A stretch of 64,000 bases of DNA. It comes from Alligator mississippiensis. Taxonomy: Eukaryota > Chordata > Crocodylia > Alligatoridae. The DNA is taken from contig NC_081829.1 in assembly GCF_030867095.1 (NCBI RefSeq), forward strand, positions 67,539,181-67,603,180, given 5' to 3'. A program made the position numbers and the translations under genes. Below, piece by piece: positions 12,609 through 24,982 of this stretch. The first letter of the stretch is position 1; each line of letters opens with the position of its first letter. The notes under the pieces were generated by a model. The model ran no database searches and was not told the origin of the DNA. It saw only the letters and a list, made by a program, of their open reading frames with translations.

Positions 12609-13859
12609 TGTAGCAGGCTTACCTTTCAGATCTTGGGTTGAGTCCCAGGCTTGAGATCCTGCTGTTTTGATTGGTGGAGCCCATCTACCAATCAGGAGGC
12701 AGCAAGAGAAATAAAGTCACACCCCTTTCCTTAGGGGAGAGGGAGAAGAGCTCCGCCGGACCTGATTGAAGACTGCAACACTGTCCGGTCCAGAAGACTT
12801 CAGGGGCAAAGCCCTGGAGAGTATAAAAGGAGCTGCGTGCCCAGCATGAGGGAGATGCATCAGGGATGGAGAAGAGAGCAGAGCAGGGCTTAGAAGAGCT
12901 GACAAGACCTGCTCAGCAGAGTGAAGCAGTAGCCCAGAAGAGCCCCTGAAGACTTCTGTCAGCGGGGAGCTGTGGATGGCTCCAGCAGCTAGGCTCTCAG
13001 TGCGCAGCATGGCGCATGGTGTCTGGAACCTGGAAGCTGTGTGAGGTGACGCGGGTCTGCAACCTGTGGCGTGTGCCCAGAGACACGGTGCACAGGCTGC
13101 TGCATGGATCAGGATCTTTGGAGCCGCTTGGGTGGCTCAGGTCCCCAGTCCTTGCATGAGGCCGGGAGCTCAGTGCAGGAAGTGCTGCACAAAAGGTGAA
13201 AGACCCTGGGAACCACTTGAGGTGGCTGGGGTCTACAGCTGCTAGCACAGGGCAGCAGCTCAGTGCAGATGACGCTGGCCAGGGGTTCAGGAGCAGACCA
13301 AGCCCTGGTGCTGCACAAGGCTGTCCGGGCCTCCAACCCCTAGCACAAGGCAAAGCGCCCACTATGCTCAGCTGTGCCTGTGGCCCTAAGCCAGGCTGCA
13401 GCAGCAGAGTTAGGTGGCAGAAAAGCCTGGTGGGGAACAGACCTTGACCTGGAGGATGGGAAGTAACCCTCCAGGACTGTGGAGTAGTAAATTACCCTGG
13501 AGAGAGGGTCCCCACAGAGGAGGGACCCCCAGGGTTGCAAAGGGGCACCAAGTGGGCTGCTCCTGGGTGATAGCTGGGGGGGGGCTTAGGAATCTTTGGG
13601 GTATCCCTCTCCTTTTCTTTCCCCCCACCTCCTTTCCTGTAGTGGTACCTTGGGAGTGGGGCCCCTGCCCTGAAGGGCACACAGGTAGTCTCAGGATTGC
13701 TTGTTATATTTGTAGACTGTGCCTTACAATTTATGTGAATAAGTTGAAGTAGTAGTTTGTATATTTATAGAGTTATAAAGTTACCCGATCAATATCCTTT
13801 GTTCTGGGTTGTTCTATTGTTCATCTGCATTTTTGAATAATGATTGTGTGTGTGTATGT

Positions 13860-13893
<34 letters not shown>

Positions 13894-13923
13894 AGTATAG
13901 GGTTTATTGTTTTGTAAATTTGT

Positions 13924-13954
<31 letters not shown>

Positions 13955-14189
13955 ATATAATATTATATTATATATATATATATAATATATATAATCTATG
14001 CCCTTACCCTTTAATGGTTTTGTTGTAATAATACATTTGTATATAGTTAAGTAATTGATTGACTGGGCCTGACTCTATAGGAGACGGAGGCGGCCGCAGG
14101 GCTGTTGTATCCCTCTGCAGCATACTGCCCTGCCAATAATTCCCTCAATTAGAGAAGGGAGTACAAACCCCCTGTATACCTGGGCTACA
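12609..14189 (+). mobile_element. Solo LTR, 4-bp target duplication GTTA
   Basis: It starts TGTAGCAGGC, ends CCTGGGCTACA and is flanked by GTTA at 12605-12608 and 14190-14193. TATAAAAG lies at 12822-12829. A compound microsatellite of GT, CA and TA runs at about 13845-13990. A 4-bp duplication is typical of class I endogenous retroviruses. Its last 150 bp match 3050-3199. Confidence 0.75.
13845..13990. repeat. Compound GT/CA/TA microsatellite
   Basis: GT-rich sequence, a short unique spacer, then (CA)n and (TA)n tracts, all inside the solo LTR 12609-14189. Confidence 0.9.
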
Positions 14190-14193
14190 GTTA

Positions 14194-14789
14194 TAAATGC
14201 TAATGGTATTCAGCATTCATTATTGTGGTGCCTGACCTGGAAGGGTCTTCCCCTGCAGAAAAGCCCCAGTGATCCTGCATCTTTGTTTGGAAGCTAAGTA
14301 TGGAAGCTGCTACAGGCTGGAAACAGTTCTCAACATGGATGAGATGTACATGATTTCAGAACACCCTATTTTGTGGCAGCTCCAACCTGGGAGCATATAG
14401 GGGATATTTAAACTAATTAACTTTTTTAAAATTAATGATTTTTAAACAGTCTCAGGCAGAATGCCTCCAGATTTTTAACCTTTGAAGTCTGCAATAGTGA
14501 TGCTGGGTGAAGGAAAAAGGAGGCTATGGAAGCACAAATAGTTTAAACTAATTTTTATAAAATTCTGAAAACATGATGCAGTCTCCTGGAGTGAGGTAAT
14601 TCTGCACAAAAAAGGTAAATGTATCCTTGGAGACAATGGTAATTCCTTCCCCCTGATTGCAATATGTGGGGAAATTAAGATAACAGGAAGCCAGGCTCTG
14701 TAGCACACTTGGAAAAAAAACCCAACAAAAACTCTAAAACCTGGTAGCAGGGAGAGAGCAAAGAATTGGAATTTGCATTCCATATATTG
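14194..14789. other. Intergenic, nothing recognised
   Basis: No repeat or gene identified. A 135-codon minus frame (14475-14882) runs into the neighbouring hAT element and is probably chance. Confidence 0.45.
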
Positions 14790-14797
14790 TTCTAATG

Positions 14798-15157
14798 CAG
14801 GGGTTCTTTGAGGTTTTTCTCTGCAGCATGGTCCACAGACCACCTGTGCCACAAGTGCCTGGCTCCCCAGCCCTACCTGCACAGCCCCAGGTGCAGCAGA
14901 CAGGGCTCACTGGTGGGGAGCCCCGGGGCCTCACTCATCTGAGCACCAGCAGTGCGGAGCCTCGCCTGCCTGCCTGCAGAACTGCCCACAAGATGAAGGC
15001 TGTGGAGCCGGCCCCCGCCCCCACGCTTTCCTCATGACTCGCTTTACTTCCAGAGGGCTGAGGCAGCTCTTCCCTGTACTGGGCTAGGCAGGTGGACCCC
15101 ATGAAACATGCTTGTAGCCCCCCAGGGGGCCACGGTTCCCCCTGTTGAGAACCACTG
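14798..15157. mobile_element. Non-autonomous hAT element with perfect 8-bp duplication
   Basis: The ends are CAGGGGTTCTT and TTGAGAACCACTG. TTCTAATG is repeated exactly at 14790-14797 and 15158-15165. The interior is GC-rich and non-coding. Confidence 0.85.
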
Positions 15158-15459
15158 TTCTAATGGACTTGCAAAATCCCACATTTGCAAAGTTACTAAT
15201 AACCTCCTGAAAGTCAGCAACCTTATGCTGTATAGAACCAGTATCTTTTCTATGTTGGTGGTCACTTTATGCATTTCAACAGTTAACCAGTTTGTCTGTG
15301 CCTGCCTAACAGCTATGCAACATCTGATAACAGTCAGGGGTTGTCAGCTTTCAAATAGCTACTGTCATAGACAAGGCAAGACTCGTGATAATGAACTAAC
15401 CATGGGTGACTGGTGCCTCCCAAGTCTGTGGGGGGCACCAGCAGGGCACAACTGGGGAG

Positions 15460-15848
15460 GTCCCTGTCAAACATTCCCTTTCAGTGCTGGCATACCTCCT
15501 TTCCTGGTCGTTGAGCTTCCTGCTGGCGTAGGCCACTGGTCTTTCTGCCCCCTCCACTTTTTAGGACAAGACTGCTCCCAACGCCTGGCCTGATGCGTCG
15601 ATCTGCAGGACAAAAGGTATCGAGAAATCTGGCATGTGTAGCACCACCTCCTTGCAAAGTGCCTGCTTAACCCCCCCTAAGGCCCTTCTTTGTTCCTCTT
15701 CCAGCTTGATGACTCCGTTTCCCTTTCCCTTGATCGCAAATGTGAGAGGGGCTGTGAGCTCTGCAAAGTGGGGAATGAACTGCCTATAGTAGCTGACTAG
15801 GCCTAGGAAGGCCTGCATTTGCTTCTTCATTTGTGGGACCATGTACCT
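15460..15848 (-). pseudogene. RNase H start of the second Gmr1-like element
   Basis: MQAFLGLVSYYRQFIPHF and the RT thumb are followed by FVLQIDASGQALGAVLS, the first RNase H motif. A frameshifted continuation reaches about 15460 and then is lost. Confidence 0.8.
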
Positions 15849-17372
15849 CTATATAGCAGCCACCTTGTCAGCCAAAGTTTTGATTTGGCTTTGCCCTACT
15901 AAGAATCCAAGGTATTTCATCTCCACTTGCCCCAGCGTACACTTCTTAGGGTGAGCTGTTAGGCCTGCCTGCCTCAACTCTTGTAGTACCGCCTGGACCG
16001 CCCTTAGGTGCTGGTCCCACATTTTGGTGTACACCATGATTTTGTCAATATATGCTGCTGCATATTGGTGATGGGGCGCCAGTATCCAATCCATCAACCT
16101 CTGAAAGGTTGCTGCCGCCCCGCTGAGGCCAAAGGGCATCCTACAAAACTCATACAGGCCTCTGTTTCTCCCCAAAAACTCTGCTCTGTGACATTTTGGT
16201 TAGGATGGGCCCTGCAGAGGGTACACACCTTACCCTATCTCATTAGGTAACCTGAGCTGGATACATTCCTGAGGGAGGGGGGAAACCTGCTCCCTCTGCC
16301 TACATGACTGGTATCACATACCTGGGTGAGGGGCTTGGGCTTCCTGGTGAGCTAGAGACTGCCAGTCTGCCCAGCAACTAGTGATGCATTTCAAATTGGT
16401 TGGCTGACAGCCAACAGGTGCTGACCTCCATTGGACCAGGTAAATGAGGCCATAAGGGCTATATAAGTTAAGGACTGCCCAGGAGGAGGTGCGGCAGTCA
16501 TGAGGAAAACTCAAAGACAGAGAAGAGCTGGACCATCTGAAACTTGCTCTCTCTCTCAAAACTCATGATCAAGGAACTGCCTGCCTCCAGAGGGAATCTC
16601 CACCTGCCTCTGGATGATACTTGTAAGTAAGCTACCTGAGGTCTAACTAGATATATAGCTTGCAGTAACTCAGATGCGTGATCAAAGGCTACCCAGCAAT
16701 GCCAGTTTGCTTTATTGGATTTCTCTGATATTGCTCTACCATATACCCTATTCCAACCCTACATCTTGTAACCAATAAAGATCTCCCTTGTACCTAGCAT
16801 GGGAGACCTATTGGGGGTGGGTCTAGATTATGCCTTGGGGTCCCCTTGGTTTGGCTGACTAAGGCAGACCACTACTTGTGCTTCCGACTGAGAGAAGCAT
16901 CCCAAGTTCTTGAAGTGAATCAGGTACCCTCGAGGGCTACTAGGCTTGTGTTTCCCAGGGGGCGCAGAGCCAGAATCAAGCCCATCCCTGAGTGGTGGCA
17001 GTTTTACTCCCAGGCTAGTGGGTGTGCTCCAGGAAGGGGGTTGGCCAGACGTGAGGCACCCCCAGGGAGGCACTCGGAGCCTGGAATGTGGTCGGGTGCA
17101 GTGAGGTGGGTGGCTCAACGCAGGAGAACCCCCCTACTGGCCTGCCACAGGCCCCACAGAGTCCCAAATGCTGTCTTGGCTCGATCTTCCAGCTGTAAGG
17201 GTATTTGCCAATACCCCTTGGGCAGGTCAAACATGGATATGAACCGCGCTTGTCCTATGCTTTCTAGCAGTTCCCCCATCTGGGGCATAGGAAAGGCGTC
17301 AAACTGAGTGACAGCGCTGAGCTTGTGGAAGTCGATACACAACCGTAACATGCCATCAGCCTTTGGAACCAT
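15849..17372 (-). pseudogene. Reverse transcriptase of the second Gmr1-like element, interrupted
   Basis: The upstream part (17372-17150) has PKADGMLRLCIDFHKL, FISMFDLPKGYWQI and TAFGTLWGL. After the LTR insertion the frame resumes at 16162 with LYEFCRMPFGLSG, AATFQRLMDW and YIDKIMVY. The second Asp of the catalytic YxDD box is Lys, so this copy is dead whatever the interruption. Confidence 0.85.
16163..17149 (+). mobile_element. Solo LTR inserted in the second Gmr1-like RT
   Basis: The block starts TGTTTCTCCCC and ends CCTGCCACA. The flanks are GGCCTC (16157-16162) and GGCCCC (17150-17155), a 6-bp duplication with one difference, and the RT frame resumes across it. CTATATAAG lies at about 16460 and AATAAA at 16774-16779, in LTR order on the plus strand. 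Confidence 0.7.
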
Positions 17373-17374
17373 AA

Positions 17375-18485
17375 CTATGGGGCTATGCTAGGGCCTCCAG
17401 GACTCTCTGATGACCCTTGTTCTACCATTTTCCTTATTTCTTCTTTGACCATGGGATACCTGTGGTATGGTATTCGCCTCCACTTTTCCCTCACTACGGC
17501 CCCCTCTGGTGTCACAATCTTGTGGACTGTGCCCTGGGCCCTGCCAGGGATTTCACCGAACACGTCCACAAAGTCACATACTATCCTTATCATCTGTTGC
17601 CTCTGTTCAGTTGTCAGATTTTGGTCCATAGAGACTCCATCCCCTGCTGGTTCATCTAAGGGCCTTCCCAGCTCCTCGCCCTTGGGGATCGGCATAGCTA
17701 AGAACCCCTCCGGTTCCTGCCACTGTTTAAGAAGGTTAATGTGATAGATCTGTTTTTCCTGTTTATGTCTGGGCCGCAGTACCTCGTAGTCCACGGGTCC
17801 AAACTTCTGGACAATCTGGAAAGGCCCCTGCCAGCAGGTTAGGAACTTGCTCATTAAGCTAGGTAGTAGCACTAGTACCCTCTGTCCTACCTGAAATTTG
17901 CGTTCCCCCGTGTTTTTATCATAGTGTTGTTTTTGCTGTACCTGAGCCTCTCTTAGGTTATCTCTGGCCACCCAGTTCGCCCTTTGCAGTTGCTCTGTTA
18001 GTGCCTGTGCATACTGGGATGGGGTGTTTCCTCCTTCCTCTGTGCTATCCCATTCTTCCCATACTACATCCAACAGGCCCTTTGGGGTGTGCCCAAAAAC
18101 CAGCTCAAATGGGTCGAAGCCCAGTGACATTTGAGGTGCCTCCCTGATGGCGAATAGCAGGGGAGGAATCAGCAGGTCTCACCACTGTGGGTGTTCCTTC
18201 ATACATCACTGGAGCATGACTTTAAGGGTTCCATTGAACTGTTCCACCAACCCATTTGTCTGGGGGTGGTATATAGAAGTGCTTTATGTGCAAGACCTGA
18301 CAGAGTCCTCTCATCACGTGGGACGTAAAGTTCGTACCCTGATCCGTGATGATCTTCCGGGGTAAGCCCACCCAAGAGACCCATGTCAGTAGTTCTTCCA
18401 CCACTCGGGGACCCATTACCGACCTTAGCGGAATGGCTTCTGGGTAACAGGTAGATCGCTGCCCCTAATCATCTGCCACGACTTT
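17375..18485 (-). pseudogene. Integrase and RT N-terminus of the second Gmr1-like element
   Basis: Minus-strand pieces include YPEAIPLRSV and IITDQGTNFTSHV of the catalytic core (18220-18450). A 251-codon frame (18130-17375) then has FELVFGHTPKGLL, GPFQIVQKFGPVDYEVL, IYHINLLKQW and the RT linker VDVFGEIPG. Stops and a frameshift separate the two. Confidence 0.85.
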
Positions 18486-21140
18486 GATGTTGATTGATGG
18501 GGAGGCAGTTCCCTGTTGGTGGTCCCAAAGGGATCCTGACCCTGGTCTTTCTTCATGGGGCTCCAAACCTCCCTTTTACCTAACCTTTTCCACGTCCATG
18601 GCCTGGGAAGACATTGTTCCTTGTAATCTTCCCTGGGATGATCTCTTCTCATCCGCAGGACCCACCTCGATCGGGGTCGGGTCTTTCTGGCCATCGATCT
18701 CTCCCGAGTTGATCCCTGGCCTTCAGACCAACTTTCAGGTAACTAAACCTGTCCCAGCCTGGGTTAGCGATAACTTAGGAAATTCTTAACTAAAAGAAAT
18801 GTTTGGCGTCTGGGATTCTGCCTCCTTGGACCCTTCTGTCCCCCTGGGACGGGAGAAGGAATTTATCCATCTCTTCGAGTATTCTTCCCAGGGACCCACT
18901 AACCAGGAGTTAATCACTTTTGATCCCACCGCCTGGTGGTACTTGCCACTTCCCCATAGGGCTCCGAGCCAGCCGCTGCCTGCTCCTCCCTCTTCACCCA
19001 GCTGCCTGCAGGGTTTTCCTTAACTCATCACCCTTCCTCTCCATGGTACCTGAACTCTCCAGTGCAGCTGTGTCTTTGTCCACAGTTGCGGGGCAGAACT
19101 GCTTCTCCCCACCGTGGTCCTCCGGCAGTCTTTGGCTCCCAGAGCCTGGAATCTTTGTTCTCTCAGCTGGGCTTCCCTGGCTCACGCTGGTGCTTCCCAC
19201 CCCATGCTCCATTCTGCTGTTGCCACCCAGCTCCGCCGCTCACATCTCCCGGCTGGCGTACCGCTCCTCTTCCCCGGGGTTGCTGGTTCTCTCCCCAGCT
19301 GCCTTTTGAGCAGTCTGTGCTTCCTCAAGGCCCTGCCCCCAGGGTTCACCGATCCGCAGGCTCAGGCAGCTGCAGAACTGCCGAGCCTGCATTGGCGTTT
19401 CCCCGCAGCTGCCGCTCATCCCGGTCTCTGCTGTAAGTTTCGGTGCTTGTCGGGTGAGGTCCCAGGACATGTTGGGGGGATTTCTACCTCCCTTCTCACA
19501 GTCCCCCAGTGGCCAATTGCAACAATTGGGGGGCACCAGTGGCCAGCTGCCAAGTGTGCCAGCGGCATGGTGATGGCAGAAGTGCCAGCACTTTTGTATG
19601 CTGCACAGGGTAGTGGAAGTGCCAGGACTTCCCCTGCTGGCACTTCTGCCACTGACGTCCTGCCAGCAGAACCAATTTCAGGGGGTAACAAGCGCTCTCT
19701 GTGCCCCGCTACTAGCTGAAGCACTTGCTCTCAGCGGGGACACTAGCACTCTCAGAGGGGGCACATGCCCCCCCTGTGTTCCCCCTATGTGTCACCTGTG
19801 GGGATAACTCTGTAGCTCTGAGGTAAACTCTGCACAAATTTCTGTTCTCAAGTTCTACTACGGCAGGTTTCATCATGTCTACAGGAAGTCCTCTCACATC
19901 AGTATACACCTGTTCTCCAGAATTTATATCAGCAGTTCTTGAACTGGACACTGTCCCAGAACAGTGATCCTTGTCTGTCACCCGGACATCTTTGTTTTTG
20001 CATAGCTCAGTTTTCATTCAAAAGCAGGTCACACAGGTCTGTTAACTGTTGCATAATAGCAGCGTATTGGAATTGCTTCTCCTGACATAGCAATATTAGT
20101 AGTAACTCTTTAGGGCAGATGAGGACTTGGGATGACGTACATACTTGGTAGCAGGCAACAAGATAGCATTAGGATATGTGAATTGTTAGACTACAGCAGA
20201 TGAAAGAGGCTGACATAGGATACACGCAGCCTCCCTTACAGTTTGAAAATGTTGCTGTCACCCTCTCAGAAAGAGAATGCTAAGCTTGGGCAGCTGGTGG
20301 CAAATCCTGCTGCATATGCTTGATCTCATTTGTAGCCAATCAGCCCAGGTTGTTCATTTGTCCACAAAAGCCATGATGGAAGTTGCTCCAAGCTTGTGCC
20401 TTGATCTTTCGCACTCATGGCTCAGACAATTAATGTGCCTGAGGATAGAGAGGAGTGTAAGAACATAAAGTTAAGAAGGAAAGAGTGAAACAAATTGGAT
20501 ATGGGTGCCAGGAAAATATGATAATCCATATTTTTTTAGAAGCAAAGTAAGAATGCTAATGTAAAGGGTGTTTTACCAGAGAGGCGCGTGTAGATGAAAC
20601 AGGGGTCCTAAATTGAAACAGTGGATTTTTAAAAACACCGCTTCAATTTAGGGCTGATTATATATATTATATAAACCTTTGCTTCTATTTTTCTCCTTTT
20701 GTATTCCTTTCCTATAGATTTCTTCGCTACCTTTGGCCGTGTGTAGATGAAATGAAGGAGCATGTGTACACGACACTTTAAAGCAGGCTAAATTTTTTTG
20801 CACCACTTTAATGGTGTCGGTGTTTGCACACCTTCACAGCGTATTGCATATTAATTCCGGCTACTGTAGGAAATTCGGCAGTGTAATGCGCCTTAAATGA
20901 CTTGGGATGCAGCAAACTAAAACTCTGCAGCATACTAAAACTTCCTGATTCTGCCAATCAGGAAACTAGGAGGGGTTTTAATTTGCTGCCCCTATAGCTG
21001 CAAAGTACTGGGATCCATGCAGCTCCGCAGCTCTGCAGGAAGCCCCTCAGGAAGCCTGGCAGCAGCCCTAGAAGACAGGCTATACCCCAAAAATTAGCAA
21101 GCCCGATCTTTTTTCCCCCCCTGGAGCCTGTCTGCCTGCC
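18486..21140. other. Intergenic, GC-rich block then AT-rich sequence
   Basis: 18486-19800 is GC-rich and C/T-biased and could be leader or LTR of the adjacent minus-strand gypsy remnant, but I could not find its ends. At 20608-20654 a short hairpin pairs CCTAAATTGAAACAGTGG with CCGCTTCAATTTAGG. No gene seen. Confidence 0.4.
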
Positions 21141-21980
21141 TAAGCTGTGGAGGGGCTGGTGCTTCCCTCTGTGGCTACGGTTCCCCTGGGACCACCCAAG
21201 CCAGGTGCCTGCAGATGGGTGCCACCTGGGGGTGGGGGGGGCGCCACTGCTGCAGAGAGAAGCACCAGCCCCACCACAGCCCAGGGACTGCTCTGCCCGC
21301 TGGTAGTTAGCACTCCCCTCCCCATCGCCGGAGAGGTAGGTAAGTCAGTGGGGTGTGTGCACAACACAGGGGTTTAATCAGCTACCTTGGCCTGAGCAGC
21401 CAGTGACAGACGTACTGATGCTTCATGTGACCCCTAAGGTAGGTGTATATCGCCTTGATGGCCACCCCCAAACTTTCCTGCCACGACTTTGAATGTATTA
21501 CCTGTGGCGGGGGTGAGCTGCTGGAGGTCCTTCAGTGGTGGGTACTCCACTTGATGGCTGTCTGTGGGGCTCCACCTCCCCTACACCCCAGCCTCACGCC
21601 AACCTCCAGTGGGACACCAGGCCTTGAGGCGGCCATTCCTCTGGTGTAGATGTGCCCTTGATCTCAATGCCTCCCTCAGGTTTTGTGTCCTGGGCGTTTT
21701 ATGCCTGCGGTGGCCCACAGGCCTATTAGTTGCCTAGACCAGGTCTCTACCCTCTGGGACAACTGAAGAAGGGGGAAACAAAAAGAAAGGAAAATGAAAC
21801 AAAAAAAGGGAGGAAGCTGCAACTCCAGCATTTCTCAGACTCACTCACTTCCCCGTGCCGGGGCCGCTTCAAGGTTATGAGACTCAATTCATGAAGCGTG
21901 CATGCCTCATCACTGCCCCCCCCCCGCCCAAAAGGGGGAAAAGAAAAAATTGCACAAAACAAAATAAGGGTCTGGGTAGC

Positions 21981-22295
21981 CTATTGGGCTGTTCCACTGG
22001 CCCTACTGTCAGGATTCGATGGGGTCTCCTCGTCACCCTTCCTTGGGAGTTTTGTCACCTCTGCCATCACCAACCCATCTTCTGTATCTGGTACCTGGGC
22101 GTATTTGGGGAGATGATCCATCATCTCCCCTGGGTCTGCTATGGTCACATCTTCTGGGCTGTCACTCTCTTCACACTGCCGAATGCGGCTTGTGGTGCCA
22201 CTCTCCCTCGGCATTGCCTGCAGCGTCCTGCTCCCAATGTCTCTCAGTCCTCGGGGCTTGAGTTCGCTGTCGTCCGAGCAGAGAGACCCTGCCAT
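21981..22295 (-). other. Unidentified minus-strand open stretch
   Basis: A 104-codon frame with acidic, protein-like composition (CEESDSPEDV, DTEDGLVMAEV). I do not recognise it. A retroelement gag-like remnant, a processed pseudogene or chance are all possible. Confidence 0.25.
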
Positions 22296-23164
22296 CTCTG
22301 TTGCTGCTCCCTACCCAGATCTTCCCTCAGCATACAGGCACCGGCCGCTGCCATTGTGTAGAGCCTCCGCCGGCTCTCCTGATCCTGCTGCTCCTCCTGC
22401 AGTGATCCTTCTTATTTCCGCCAGCCAGTGATTGCCCATGACATCAGCGGCCAACTTCAGCTGGATAAAGGCACGGCTTGAAACCCGTGTGGCTTCTACT
22501 CTTTGTTCCTGCAGCGTTGGATGTCCTGTCACCGGTGAGTAATTTTCTTGTTTTTTTGTTTTTCTACATGGCCCCCGTCCCCAGAGCCCCCAGGGTGCAG
22601 CTTGGGGTCTTTTATCTGAATGCCCTCGGGACATACAGAAAAGTATAAAGGAAATAAAAGGAGAAGAAAGATTAAAACTAGAAATTAACAAGCTTTTAAA
22701 AATACTCCTGAGGACTGTGTACATTGTCTTCTCTCAGGGTCTCTCCTGACCACACAGATAGGAATATCCATAGTCTTTTTGGATTCTGTCTTCAGGACTA
22801 CTTCAAAGATAAGGAATATAATTTCCAAGGAGATGGGGAAGCTTTGAAAGGCATTCCTCAATCAAAAAAGTCTTACGTAAAAGGGGGAAAGGAATCTCAC
22901 TTGCTCTGGTGATTCTGAAAAAGAAGAAAATAAGATTTCCACAGCAAAGTAATTTTTATGATTTTTGTAGCAGAGCATTCGATTTGAAGTGTTTGACATT
23001 CAAGGAAGTTTCTATCAAGGTAGCTATAAATTTTATTTACATATATGGAACTTCCTCACCTCCCAGTTGAGAGCAGGGTTGTTATGGGAACGCTATGACC
23101 ATGAATACGCCTTGTTTTAACTTGCTGTCTTTGGGTATAGATATTTGTACTCTGAGACACCAGT

Positions 23165-23490
23165 ATATTTGTTACCAAACTTATTTCTTAATTTTTAATT
23201 TATTAATGTTCCAGTGCTATTATTAATCTATTAATGTCCCTGACATTATTAATTTATTATTTATAATTTATTATAATAATGTATAATTTATTAAAATTAA
23301 TCATTCTATATTTATAATTAATTTGGATTTATATTTTATTTTTTATATTTAAATTTTATAATTAATTTATTTTATATTCTTATATTTATGATGAATTATT
23401 AATTGTATTAATTATAATTTATAATTCATTATGATTAGTTATACTTTATAACGTATTCATTTTGATTATTAATTTATTAATGTTCCAGTT
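23165..23490. repeat. AT-rich low-complexity tract
   Basis: Almost pure A/T built from TTATTAAT and TTTATAAT motifs. No gene. Confidence 0.85.
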
Positions 23491-24404
23491 TTGTTAAACT
23501 AACATCTCAAGACCTATATGGCATAAGTGAGAGGCTGTGCCAGCATTTCCCTTTGTATATAATAATTTCACAAGTTGCTCAAACAACAATGAAATTTTGC
23601 TTGGGGCATAATCATGCTAAGCTAGTACATTATGAGCAGTAATTTTCTTTAAGAGGTAACTACATCCTTCTTGGTGAGAGTTTTCTTTTCTCAAAAATCC
23701 TCCTCCCATATCTTTTCTCTCTAGAGGAGGAGTTCTGAATTCTTTCCACTCTCTACCATGGCTCTGTCTACCATGTCTTGACATGCAAAAAAAAATGTGG
23801 CTTGAATCATATTGATTTAACTGTAATGAAAAGTCTTCTGAACTCTCACTAGGATGCAGGCTTACACATTTTCATGTGTGTTAAGAGGGATTTTTCCAAC
23901 CCACATAGCAAGCAAAATAAGAAAACAGTTCAAAGCCTTTTGCTTGTCTTACAAAGTGATCTTCATCCATACTGATCCTAAAAGCTCTTAGAAGATATTA
24001 GCAACGTAATTTAACCTTTATTTTATTTTATTGAAAAGGAACACCTACATTTTATAGACACACCTTTTCACAAATGCAGGCACTACTATGATCCAGTAAA
24101 TATAAGGAGTAAAGGTAATTATGGAATTTCTTACCCTAGTTAGTGTGCTTTTCTTAAATAAAATACAGAAATATCACTTTGTTTTTGATAGATATTGAAT
24201 ATTTTCAAGTTATTTTAATTTAAATTTATCAAAATTTAAGAGGCATGCAGTGTACAATAGTACAGTTTTAATGCTTAGAGATCTACCTACTTACAAATAT
24301 GTATGTACATTATATAATTGTATGTGTGTGTATATATATAGAATCATAGAAAATCATATATATAGAGTGACTAATTTTTGTTTTATTATATTTAATGCAA
24401 AACC

Positions 24405-24621
24405 TAATAACATCAGATATTCTAGAAAAGGATCTAGTTCAACATTTCCCAAACTGTTGATACTTGGGGCACACATATATGTGTGTGTATAAGAGTAAAG
24501 CTTTTTTGGTTGTAAGTGTAAAGTGTATCACAAATCTTAATCCAGGAAAAAAGTGTGCCCTGGTATCAAACATTTGGGAAACATTGAGCTAGACCCTTTT
24601 CTAGAACATCTGATGTTATTA
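24405..24621. mobile_element. Hairpin MITE with arms of about 65 bp
   Basis: TAATAACATCAGATATTCTA through to GGGGCACAC (24405-24475) is repeated in reverse complement at 24556-24621. A spacer of about 80 bp is AT/GT-rich. CATTTCCCAAACTG inside resembles a hAT end. Confidence 0.7.
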
Positions 24622-24977
24622 CATTTTGTGATAGATAGAAGCAAAAACAAATATAATTTTATAGGAATGTGCATTTATTTGCTCTTTCCTACACAGTAAA
24701 ACCTTGTTAATTTTATATCGGATAGCTCAAAGTGTTGAAAACCTCAAAGCTATTGTCAATCCCCAGTAGAAAGGATAGGTTTTTGTATACATTAAGACAT
24801 GGATAATTTGAAATATGTCTGCTTTGAAATTCGAAGCTATTTTCTGGTCCTTTGGACCAGGACAACTTCCTTAATTTGAAATGCAGGGAACCAATTAAGC
24901 ATATTTCCTGGGATGTAACATAAGGAGTTTCTAATGCAGACCAGCAGCAATGATATCGGGGCCTTTTTTTTCTTATG
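24622..24977. other. Intergenic, nothing recognised
   Basis: Unique-looking sequence between the hairpin MITE and the gypsy element. Its last five bases are the target duplication. Confidence 0.5.
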
Positions 24978-24982
24978 CTTAG

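Larger units (their letters stand above)
15460..18485 (-). mobile_element. Second Gmr1-like gypsy pol remnant, split by an LTR
   Basis: Read on the minus strand, the order is integrase core (about 18485-18220), integrase C-terminus, reverse transcriptase, RNase H: again integrase first. No LTRs of its own are recognisable, and both ends are truncated. It is diverged from the copy at 24983-34945, so it is a separate older insertion. Pieces are listed separately. Confidence 0.85.
21141..24404. other. Intergenic, nothing firm
   Basis: GC-rich to about 22600, with the unidentified minus frame at 21981-22295, then AT-rich. GTGTAGATGTGCCC at about 21646 resembles the end of the 50021-50251 MITE family. 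Confidence 0.4.

Noticed and set aside
13845-13990. CRISPR-like or satellite array
   Set aside because: It is a simple dinucleotide microsatellite without spacer structure.
18920-19719. Overlapping plus frames of up to 201 codons
   Set aside because: Ser/Pro/Leu-rich shadow frames of C/T-rich DNA next to a gypsy remnant; no domain.
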